From: Episyrphus balteatus | Lineage: Eukaryota > Arthropoda > Insecta > Diptera > Syrphidae | Direction: 5' to 3' | DNA length: 64,000 nt | Assembly: GCF_945859705.1 (NCBI RefSeq) | Contig: NC_079136.1 | Location: 44,901,989 to 44,965,988, forward strand | In this document: in pieces, positions 11,853-21,457 of the stretch | How the letters are laid out: every line of letters begins with the position of its first letter | How positions within the stretch are numbered: the stretch's first letter is position 1 | Program-made: the position numbers and the translations under genes | The notes under the pieces: model-generated | Databases searched by the model: none | Told to the model about the DNA's origin: nothing | The model's input: only the letters and a program-made list of their open reading frames with translations

Positions 11853-12933
11853 TACAGGGTGTCCCAAAAGTAATGGATCAAACGAAATATGCTGATAGGC
11901 CAACTTTAGGGCTCTCAGAATTTGGTAACTTGTTCATCCCAAATCCTTACGGTTTTCGATTTAATGCAGTTTTTGTGGAATTTCGAAAAATCCCGACTTT
12001 GCAACAGTATTTTGCCTCCTCCGCTCATAATTGATTTTTGTTTTTTACAATTCTTTCACTAAAACATTGCTTAACGATAAGAAATAATTCATTAATCAAA
12101 ATATTTTTTATTTCATATGCCATTTTGCTGCAAATAAATTAACAGTTCCATGTTTTATAAAAACTCAATTTCTTACTTTTATTTCAGAGCAACATCCTGA
12201 AAAAAATTTGTATGGTGTAACAATGGTTTATTATTTTGAAAACTTGCCTTGTTATTGCAGTTTTCAAAAATGCATAAAAGTTTCCAAAGTTGTAATTAGA
12301 ACAAAAGATATTACAATTTTAATGCAAAAAACAGAGGTTTTCAGAGCAAAATAACAAACAAAAATCGGGGCTTTTATTCAAAAAGAAATAAACAAACAAC
12401 AGTCGAGAAAATTTTGTTTATTTTTCTTTGTTATGTTTCTCTAAAAAGCCCTGTTTTGTTGCTTTTAAATTGTAATATCTTTTGTTCTAATTACAACTTT
12501 GGAAACTTTTATGCATTTTTGAAAACTGCAATAACACGGCAAGTTTTCAAAATAATAAACCATTGTTACACCATACAAATTTTTTTCAGGATGTTGCTCT
12601 GAAATAAAAGTAAGAAATTGAGTTTTTATAAAACATGGAACTGTTAATTTATTTGCAGCAAAATGGCATATGAAATAAAAAATATTTTGATTAATGAATT
12701 ATTTCTTATCGTTAAGCAATGTTTTAGTGAAAGAATTGTAAAAAACAAAAATCAATTATGAGCGGAGGAGGCAAAATACTGTTGCAAAGTCGGGATTTTT
12801 CGAAATTCCACAAAAACTGCATTAAATCGAAAACCGTAAGGATTTGGGATGAACAAGTTACCAAATTCTGAGAGCCCTAAAGTTGGCCTATCAGCATATT
12901 TCGTTTGATCCATTACTTTTGGGACACCCTGTA
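11853..12933. mobile_element. 1.08-kb near-perfect palindromic MITE with TA duplication
   Basis: Ends are TACAGGGTGTCCCAAAAG and CTTTTGGGACACCCTGTA, flanked by TA (11851-11852 and 12934-12935). The two arms, each about 470 nt, are almost identical in inverted orientation and meet in a less symmetric centre near 12330-12450. Because of the symmetry, the same roughly 65-residue open frame appears on both strands near each end; I treat it as a by-product. The TA duplication suggests Tc1/mariner-type mobilisation. Arm identity suggests recent insertion or ongoing arm correction. Confidence 0.9.
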
Positions 12934-12959
12934 TAGTGTCGGTAAACATCGACCAAAAT

Positions 12960-13003
12960 AAGGCGTCTTAGTAAGGGTACGTCGTACCTGGGCGAAACGC
13001 TTT
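12960..13003 (+). ncRNA. Broken hammerhead ribozyme remnant
   Basis: AAGGCGTCTTAG, GGGTACG, TCGTACC and GGGCGAAACGCTTT are present in the order expected for the hammerhead at 37174-37242. The 25 nt carrying CTGATGA and one strand each of stems I and II are missing. It cannot self-cleave as a hammerhead. The deletion joins the two complementary loop segments directly. Confidence 0.8.
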
Positions 13004-13146
13004 ATAAAATTTTTGGAGTTGAGGTCACTTGAACTTATATTGAATTATATTCAATCACTCCACTTAAAATTAAAATAATTTTAATAATTTTTTATTATTT
13101 TTGTTATTTTTTTCTTCGTTATTAAGAATATTTGTGCAAACCAATT

Positions 13147-13300
13147 CCCGAAGTATGACACTATTATGCAAGGTGAAAAACATAAAACATGAAAATAAAA
13201 TAGCATTGGCTCTGGAAATTGCAGCCATGTTATTAGATGGTGGCCGTACAGCACACTCGGTTCTTAAATTGCCTTTGAATATGCAGGTTAATGAAACACC
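13147..13300 (+). pseudogene. Helitron helicase fragment (segment containing GGRTAHS)
   Basis: The reading TLLCKVKNIKHENKIAL continues into AAMLLDGGRTAHSVLKLPL and NMQVNETPT. This matches the Helitron PIF1-like helicase stretch after the Walker A motif, where GGRTAHS and the LP(L/I)N block are typical. The Walker A loop itself is not found. The match ends where the inverted element at 13308 begins. The open frame continues into that element, so its tail is not helicase. Confidence 0.7.
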
Positions 13301-13307
13301 TACAGTA

Positions 13308-14214
13308 CCTTGCCATATTATTAGGGCCAATCGAACAAAATACAATTTTTTGGTCCATGTTGCTGAATTTTCAAAGTTTTTGTCGAAATATCTTGAATTT
13401 TATTTGTCCCATTTACTTGCACATATCATGTAGATACGGATTGACTTAAAAAAAGTCAAAGAATTCATACTTTTTGATACAAAATAACGTACAATAGGGG
13501 ATAAGCTCTAAAAGACGTTTCCTATGGAATTCACGCCCGGATAATTACCAGACCGGTCCAATACTTAATTTTTTTGTACCGAGGAATAACGTGACATGCT
13601 TAACTTTAATGGCAAGGATCGCATTTTGCATAAACATAGAAGCTCTGATCGTCTGGATAGTACGTAATTTTCTAAGATTTGGAGTAGTTTTTTTGTTTTC
13701 GTATAAGACCAGGCAAGTACGTTAATCAAATAAAAAAACATCCTCTGATCATTATTGGCTGTGCTGCTATTTCAGAAAAAGGATGAGGTTCTTTTTATAT
13801 TGTGGAAAACGCCAGACCAAAACAAAAGGAGCTTGGGAACGTTTTGATTCTACGATTTCAGAATAGGCTCTAGACTCGAAGCATCTATATCTATGCAAGA
13901 CTGGGTCCTTACCATAAAGTTAAGAATGTCACGTTATTCCTCGATATACAAATTCAAGTATTGGACCGGTCTGATAATTCTCCCGGCATGAATTCCATAG
14001 GAAACGTCTTTTGGAGCTTATCCCTTATGTACGTTATTTTGTATCAAAAAGTATGAATTCTTTGACTTTTTTTTAAGGCAATCCGTATCTACATGATAAG
14101 GGCAGGTAAATGGGATAAAAAAAATTAAAGACATTTCGACAAAAACTTTAAAAATTCAGCAGCATGAACCAAAAAATTGTATTTTTGTCGCTTGGGCCTA
14201 ATAATATGGCAAGG
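13308..14214. mobile_element. 907-bp foldback element within the Helitron
   Basis: The left end CCTTGCCATATTATTAGG is mirrored by CCTAATAATATGGCAAGG at the right. The arms stay complementary inward for about 280 nt, for example CCTATGGAATTCACGC with its counterpart near 13985, and GACCGGTCCAATACTT with AAGTATTGGACCGGTC. No coding content is present. Helicase sequence on its two sides lies in opposite orientation, so an inversion accompanied or followed its insertion. Confidence 0.8.
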
Positions 14215-14236
14215 CTTTTTGATACATTATAGTCCT

Positions 14237-14562
14237 GGTATATCCAATGAATTCAAAAACTCCGTTTGGTAATTTGATACATTGCTTTCATTTGTGATAA
14301 GGTCAACCGATTTGTAGGCAAAACATTGTGCATTTATATAGTTTAAAATTGTTGCGTTGATTTCAGAAACATTTTTATTTGTACCAGCCATTATTGAACG
14401 TTCACTCAGCCAAGTATGATTTTTGTAATTTGTCTTTATACTTGGAAATACATTTTGAATCAATTCATTTTTTGAATTTACATTGAAAAAATTGTTTTGA
14501 AGTGTAATTCGGCCTTCCGAATCAAGTGCCGCTATTCCATCAACAATGTCCAATAACTGCAT
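14237..14562 (-). pseudogene. Helitron helicase C-terminal fragment, inverted
   Basis: The minus-strand reading of about 110 residues contains FPSIKTNYKNHTWLSERSI, NKNVSEINATILNYI and YQTEFLNSLDIPGL. These match the C-terminal part of Helitron PIF1-like helicases, where a WLSERAIL block and an EFLNSL block are characteristic. It is uninterrupted, but isolated, truncated and opposite in strand to the other helicase pieces. Confidence 0.75.
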
Positions 14563-14687
14563 AAATTACAATAAATTGGTTAATGTTCATTACAATAAAC
14601 CAGTTTTTTTTCGGTTTAAATGTATTTTCAAACAGGTTCTATTTTTTTAAAAAGTACATTCAGCGAAGCGGGTGGGGGTTAGCTAGT

Positions 14688-15759
14688 CCTTCAATACAAA
14701 TTTCCCATGAAAATTTTTTTACAGGTTTTACACCCAGTAACCTTTGGAGTATTTCAATTTTTTTTTTGGAAAATTAAAATTCACACATTCTCAAAAGAAA
14801 AAGAAAAAAACACTAAATTTTTTGAATTGTAAATGTACCGAAAATGCTTAGTTTCGTATGCTGTTGAGCGTAGGTTTAATAAATGTGAATCATTGGATTG
14901 ATGAGACGGGTAAATTAAATAGCCTTTTGGGTCTGGATAGGTTTCCGTATTTCATTTCTGTCGTGATTCAAAAAATATCATCTTTCTTCAAAGAGTGGAC
15001 TTTTTTGCCTAAAAGTATGCCAATCTGCAATCTTTGTCTCAAAAAAGTTCTTTGAAGGAAGTTAAATTTATTAAATACTTTTGTCAGAATCTCGCTTAAA
15101 TACTCATTTAGTGTCACGTTAAGTTTTTTACCGTTTTTACCGTTTTTGACCTTTTTTATATTTTATTTACCATTTATTACACACAAAAATTGAGGTCGGA
15201 CTCTGTGTTAGATATTTACTGACTAGATTTCAAAACCACAGCGCATCAAGTTTTTGTTTTGTTTTTAAAACCTGTTAATAAAAAGATTTGTCTAGGTATG
15301 GATATTTCTTATTCAAACGTGCTGTTCGTATTGCTTATGAAAAAGGAAAATCAAATTGAAGTTATTTTATTTGGCTCAAAAGACACACCGAAAAAAAAAA
15401 AACAATTTAAATTTGAGAACGGTTTATTTCGACACTAAAAAAAAGCAGACAATTTATATGGGATCGCAGGAATCCAAAAATTTGTTGATATTAAAAAAAA
15501 TTTAAGAAGGTTTGATATTTTTATGCCTTCGATGGTAGGTAGTTTTGATTTTTGGTACTGTTGTTTTTTATTTTGGCCCAATGAACGTAATCCAGTCACT
15601 GGCTACTTTCACACATCAAAAAGGAAAATCGTTCCAAAAATTCGTTGCATTTTGTCTATTTATATTGACACCAATGCAAACTGAAAATGTCTCCATCAAG
15701 GTTGAGCTCGATTTATCATTTTTAATCAATGATGTATTAAATTAAAAAAAAAAAGTGTT
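14688..15759. other. AT-rich non-coding sequence
   Basis: Short simple-sequence runs, including repeated TTTTTACCG near 15125-15150. No gene or element ends were recognised. Confidence 0.45.
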
Positions 15760-16092
15760 GATTCAAATTTTCTTAAAAATGGCTTACCAATTTTTTTTTA
15801 ATGTTAAAACATTTTTATACAAAAAAAAAACCGCTCTAACGATTTTCAAAAATGTTCTCTCTTAAAATTCATTTATTTCATTTATATAAGAAATCAAATG
15901 GCATAATTCGTTGTGATATAAAAATCATTTAAAATGGTGTGAGAGTAGTGTAAAAATAAATTTTATATTTTTTACAAACTTCCTTAAAAACTCGAATCAT
16001 ACTTATTCCGTAATTTTTTTTTTAATAAAATGCCTTAACAATTTAGAGCTCATTTTACCATAAGAGCAAATATACATGCGACCCAGTCGTAC
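15760..16092 (+). repeat. Truncated mini-me/DINE-like fragment (3' part)
   Basis: Contains the family's 3' half: AACGATTTTCAAAAATGTTC and the terminal block CATAAGAGCAAATATACATG, then GCGACCCAGTCGT. The 5' half with the GTCT tract is absent. Confidence 0.55.
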
Positions 16093-16110
16093 ACAGCACA
16101 CACAGAAGAC

Positions 16111-17010
16111 TTGCTTGAAAATGTAAACACTAGGGGTTTTATGAAATTTAAAAGAAAAAAAAAATGCCAAAGTTTTGTACAAGTTTTGTACAGTTTTGTA
16201 CAACCAAAGATGAGTTTTGTACAAGCTTACAACGAAAGTTATAGCCAGTTGAAAGTACCGGGCTGGAGAAACGTTTCCCCAGCCCGGACATTTCTCAAAA
16301 TAAAAAAAAATAAAAAAAAAAGAATGCACAAGTTTTGTACAAGTTATGTACAGTTTTGTACAACCAAATTCGAGTTTTGTACAAGCTCACAACGAAAGTT
16401 ATAGCCAATTGAAAGTACCGGGCTGGGGAAACGTTTCCTCAGCCCGGACATTTTTTTAAATTGTATTAAAATTAAAAAAAAAAATTCTAAAATTATCTAC
16501 GAGTTTTGTACAGTTTTGTACAGCAAAAATCGAGTTTTGTACAGGCTTAGTTAAATAATTAGAGCTAATTTAAGTTTACACTGGGTACATACGTACCAAG
16601 CCAGCTATATCCAAAACTTACAAAACTTAAGTGCAAATTCCATCAAAGAGTTATGTACAGTATTGTACAGATAAAATGGTACATCTAATTTAATTGCTGA
16701 TACCAATATTAATTAAATTGATTCGTTCTAAATTAATAACAAAAATCTACATTGTGTGTCCTTTAAACCTAATTAGAATATTACATACAGATTTCCCAAA
16801 AGTATACTACTAATTTTCACTTATGAACTTATGAATAAATCTCCCAAAGGTATGCAACGCACTATTTCAAAAAGTTTCCCAAAATTTGCAAGAGTTTCTA
16901 AATCGGAAATATGTTACTTCCAAAGGTATGCAAGTTATTTAAAATCTATGAAGTAGGAAGTAGCACTTGTAGTCGAAAAACTTGTACAAAACTTTGGCAT
17001 ACTTTTTTTT
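16111..17010. repeat. GTACAA tandem repeats with 30-bp palindrome
   Basis: A unit of about 160 bp occurs twice (16160-16300 and 16320-16455), with a third partial at 16495-16590. Each full unit has several TTTTGTACAA motifs and a palindrome, CCGGGCTGG then GAAACGTTTC then CCAGCCCGG (near 16258-16288 and 16418-16447). The region is bounded by inverted copies of TGCCAAAGTTTTGTACAAG (16164 on) and its complement near 16979-16998, suggesting one element of about 840 bp. The open frames across it are repeats read in frame. Confidence 0.7.
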
Positions 17011-17110
17011 TTAAATTTGCGATAGGTCCGGGCCGGGGAAATGGACGTACATTTAGTCGATGTAAAAATGAAAAAATTACAGTAATTAGAAAAACACCCA
17101 CATAAACAAT

Positions 17111-20100
17111 TTTCAAAGACACTTAAATAGAATTTAAATAATATTGCTGTAAAAATTGATTTAATACACTATTGTCTCCTTTTCTCCTCATTTCTTCCCA
17201 CCAAAATCATATCGTTGATTAAATTTTTCCCTACCCCCCCCCCCCCCCAAAAAAAAAAAAAATCTCCCCCATATTTTATCAACAAAGACAACCCCAGCCC
17301 AAATAGGGACTTTGTTATTGGTCATAGTGTTGGTTATTGCATTCCATCTGTTTAATTGCCTGTTTTATTGTTCATTTATTCTAAGCAATTAATTTCGCCC
17401 TTTTTACTGTCTGTTATGCCTTTCTCTATAAGGATCCCCAACTTGTTTGTATTTAATATTATACCCATCCAAAAGGGAGTTCCAACTCTGGATATTCTGG
17501 ATGTGCTTGGTCCTTATATGTATACATATAAAAAATTCCACCCCAACCATTATAATGATGGCCTCCAAAGTACACTTGACAACCGCACATAATCACAGTT
17601 TTAATAAACACTTTTGTAACACATGCACGCAGTTTTCAAAAGAGGATCACAGAAACCTGAACTCTGATCCTTATACATATTTGAAAGAGGGACTTTTTTT
17701 TTGGTTCAGCATCATATTAATGTGTCATTGTCTGTAGACCGAAAGGAAAATATACACAAAGATACTAGAGAGTACATATGGAGGCAATGTGATACCTATG
17801 TCCCCAAAAAAAAAAAAAAAATCATCTGACTTTATATCGTCAGGAAGGATATATACACACCAAACAACACCCACTCACACCAACACACACACTCATCAGC
17901 AAAATGGTATAATTATATCGTTTGTCTGCCATCATCGTTGTCGTTCTTCGGTATAATGCCCTCTTTTGGGTTCAAATAACTTCAACTTATAATAGGTAGA
18001 AATTCTATATACCCCAACTTCTATGCTGTTGGGGAAGGAAGTTCATAATTTCGTTTCCAAACTCCAGCTCACATATTTGTTAAAAGAGAGATACTTTGAC
18101 TTCTACTTTTCGCATTCAGAGAATTTAAATGGCTATGATGCAATTTCCGGTATCATCTCTCTGCCGCATTAGCAGAATATACGCACTCTCTCTTGTCGTT
18201 GGTTAAATAGAATTTTCATTGTTTTTTATTTTATTTGTTTTTGTTTCTTTTTTTAATTTTTAGAACTATGAAAAGTCATTCGACGACGTTGATGATGACA
18301 AATATTCCTTCAGCAGCATCATACTTTGCTTGATGATGGTTACCCCAAAGGCACCATGTTAGTACCTATACTCTTTATATCTTTTTGAGATAATTAGCAT
18401 AATGTATAGACAAGAAGTTTTAATGTGAAGCATACTTTTGTGCTGAAATTCATTTTGATATATAAATAATATGCAAAATTCAATTGGCCATGTTTTAGAG
18501 TTTGTAGATGATATTATGATGGATGGCTTTTTTTTTAACTGTTTGTTGTGTGATAGGGGGATTTTTTAATTTGTGTTAATTTGAAAAGCTCGAGAGGATT
18601 GAAAATTCCTACATTGAAAAGAGAGTGTTTTAAGCCAAATTGTCAAGTTTTATTTTTTTTTTGTTAACAATTAGAATTGTTTGGGGAATATTTTGTTTCA
18701 CATTTTGTATATTGTAGAAATTTAATTGTTAATAATGTTGGCAACGGATATGGCAAATAACTGTTGTTCACAAAAATTCAGTTTGTGACTTATGATGAGC
18801 AAGTTGAGCAAAATGAGTTTATTATTGTTTGGTGAGTAAGGGTAGGAACTTTGTGTTTTAGTATAAAATAAAGTTAGGTTTTTGTCAAAGACAATACATT
18901 AATGTTATTGTTAGTGGATGGGAATGGGAAACAGGATGCAATTATGGAAATTATACAATGTTTTTGTTAATAATTCAAGAGAGATTTAATTTTTAACGTT
19001 TGTTTTTTCTTCTAAATGAAAGAGAATTTATTATTTTCTTAGTAAAATTTTATTCAAGGGTTCCAATTTTTTTTGAAGGAGGATGTTGTTGGATTTACTA
19101 ATGGGAATTTCAAGTGGTTCTAATGGATTGTATACCAAGAATATCGCTTGTTGATGGACTATAAGGTTTATTGTTTACATTATTCTCAGCTTGTGATATG
19201 TGCACACTATTATTCCATTTCCATATTCTATTTTTCTGTTTCGTTTCAAAAATATAAAAAGAAGATTTTTATAACGTGTTTTAAGTATGATCTATTTCTG
19301 AAATGAAGTATATACTCAGAAAGTAAGGGTTTAAAGGATTTTATGGAACGGTATTCCATAGCAGATTTTGGAAGTGGAGGTGTAGCTATAATGTGCCAAC
19401 GGAGTTTTATATAGCTTTGTGTTCTGAAGTTTTATTTCGCGATTTTTGCAATGGATAGTGACCAATATACAAGTTTTTTTTGAGAGTTTTCAATTCAAAG
19501 AAACAAATAAAAAACTAGAAAATAGTCTTCAAAATACAGCTGCTTTAAAAAGTTAACGCTTATAGTATTACATTATAAAGAATTCCGGAATATAAATTCA
19601 CTTTATTATTTTGCATTTCAAAAACTGACAAAATTTCATTTTTAAGACATACCTTAACACCAAAACTTGATTATCAAAACTTTGTTTTTCGAAATTCTAA
19701 AAATGACAAAAGAAAATTGGATTTGATGATGGAAAAAAGTGCGCACTTTTTTCATTATTAATTTTTTTCTTTTATAATTAAAGAATTTTGGAATAGATAA
19801 TTTTGATAGCCTAATTTTGGTATTTAATAGTATGTTTTAAACTTATGCAATTTTATTGGGTTTTATTGAAAAAAATATTGGAACTTATATTGTAGCTTTA
19901 TAAATGTTAAATATCATAAAAGAACAATTTTGTTATTTATTGAAAGAAATTTTAAAAGAAAATTTAAAAAATTGTTTTTAAAATTACAAAAGTCATTATC
20001 AAATACTTGTAAAGTGAATATTTAAAATCAAACTTTCAAACAATTAATCAAACAAACATTTAAAAGAAAAGTAATTGAAACTATTAATGAAAAAGTAAAA

Positions 20101-20185
20101 AGTTTCAAAAAAATTAATCGTTTTTTTGTTTTTTTTTTAACATAATTTTTTTTAATCCAAAAATACATATGTACAATGTACATTA
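17111..20185. other. Higher-complexity non-coding segment
   Basis: Contains a poly-C run followed by poly-A near 17234-17262, CA-rich stretches near 17856-17895, and long low-repeat sequence. No splice-bounded coding segment stands out. It may be single-copy intron sequence upstream of the gene's first recognised exons. Confidence 0.5.
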
Positions 20186-21457
20186 GGGTGGCTCAAAAAA
20201 ATCGAAATTCGTTTTTTTGATTTGGTACATCGAAAACTCGATTGCTAGACACCTCTAGAATATACTCACCAAATATGAGCTCTTTATCTTAATGGGAAGG
20301 TCCTCCGCTTTTCAATTTTCCATTTTTACATTAAGCTTCTACTAAAAAAAAATATTTTTTTTATTAATTAAATTTTTAGCCAATTTTTTTACATATTCTT
20401 GTAGAAAATTGAACGCTTTACAAAAAAGGTTAAGTACACTTTTTTGAATTATCTAACCGTTTAGTAGATATTTGAGGTCCAAAAATCGAGAAAATCTTTA
20501 AAAATTCGTTTTTTGTTCTTAATTTTGTAACAAATTGAAAAATTATAATAATCAAACGCGCATGACATATTATTGTAGGAAACAAATTGCTCCACAAAAA
20601 AGGTCTTAATAACGTTTTTTTTTACAAGATTTACAAGTTGAATGAAAAACATTTTTTGATGAAAATTTAGCGGTTTAAGACTTGTTTTTTTGTAGCATTA
20701 TATTTATACAACAAAAAGTCTGTGAAAGTGATTCATCCTTTAAAAAGTAAGTTTTCTTACGACCAATAGAAATCGAGATATTTGACAAAAATTGAAATCT
20801 AATGGTGCCACCAAAAGGCGAATTTTACAAGTACCAGAAAAAAGGGCTTTTGTTTTCCACAAATTTTTGCCACCCATTTGATGTTACTAATCGAAAATCC
20901 CAAAATCACTACCTACTTATACATTTTATGTATGAATAAACCAATACGTTTTTTGTTCACCATAATATTTTAAGGATTTTTACCAAATTTCAAGCGAAAA
21001 CATTTAAGACAGTTTAGTTGTACAAAATAAAAAAAATAAAAAAAAAATTAATTGTTTTTGTCCAATAGAATTTTTCTAAAGTGATTTATCAAAACTTCTG
21101 TTGCCTTATACGATTTAAATTTCAAAAGTTTTGAAAACTAAAGTAGGTACTTAATTTTCAAAAACTTCGAGCGAATTTTAGAAAATTTTTAATTCGAAAC
21201 ACGTGATGTGCATTTTGGAAAATTTTTTTCTTCCAAACACAAATTTTAATTTTTCAAAATTGCTTTTGAATTTAAATTGATAAAAATGGTTTTTGAGCAT
21301 TTAATTAAAAACCTTCGGATGATTGACGCGTATTTCATTTTTAAAACGTAATAATGTAATTTTCAAAAATTTCATCAAATTTTGTATTTTTGGGTCTTAA
21401 GTCGGTAATGGATGGTCAAAAGCCCGAGATAGTTTTATGTGATTTTTTGAACCACAT
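20186..21457. mobile_element. TA-flanked element with GGGTGGCTCAAAAAAAT ends
   Basis: The left end reads TTAGGGTGGCTCAAAAAAAT and the right end complement reads TTAATGTGGTTCAAAAAATC. TA flanks both (20184-20185 and 21458-21459). The interior is AT-rich without a transposase frame. The 1.27-kb length and diverged ends suggest an old non-autonomous DNA transposon. The superfamily is uncertain. Confidence 0.55.

Larger units (their letters stand above)
11811..13121. mobile_element. Hammerhead-family short retroelement, rearranged copy 1
   Basis: It is flanked by a 13-bp duplication TTAAGAATATTTG (11798-11810 and 13122-13134). The left part ATTCAATATAAGTTCAAG and the AT-rich right part ending TTTTTTTCTTCGTTA match the 168-bp copy at 37132-37299. 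Here the head occurs twice in opposite orientation (11811-11850 and about 12960-13046), and a palindromic MITE sits between them. The inverted head holds a ribozyme remnant lacking its core. It is inserted in Helitron helicase sequence. Confidence 0.8.
10522..14687 (+). mobile_element. Decayed Helitron with nested insertions
   Basis: The 5' terminus begins TCTTATATATAAAAATGAG, preceded by A, as in Helitrons of the TC..CTRRT class. The 3' terminus is a GCGAAGCGGGTGGGGG block followed by AGCTAGT at 14681-14687. Between them are remnants of the Rep/helicase protein: 11463-11546, about 11562-11606 and 11716-11809 (plus strand), 13147-13300 (plus strand) and 14237-14562 (minus strand). The base after CTAGT is C rather than the usual T, so the 3' edge is slightly uncertain. 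It is inactive: fragmented, partly inverted, and carrying at least four later insertions. Confidence 0.75.

Noticed and set aside
11828..12949. Open frames of 65-68 codons near both ends of the palindromic MITE, on opposite strands
   Set aside because: They are the same sequence read from two arms, have no domain or start context, and include the terminal inverted repeat.
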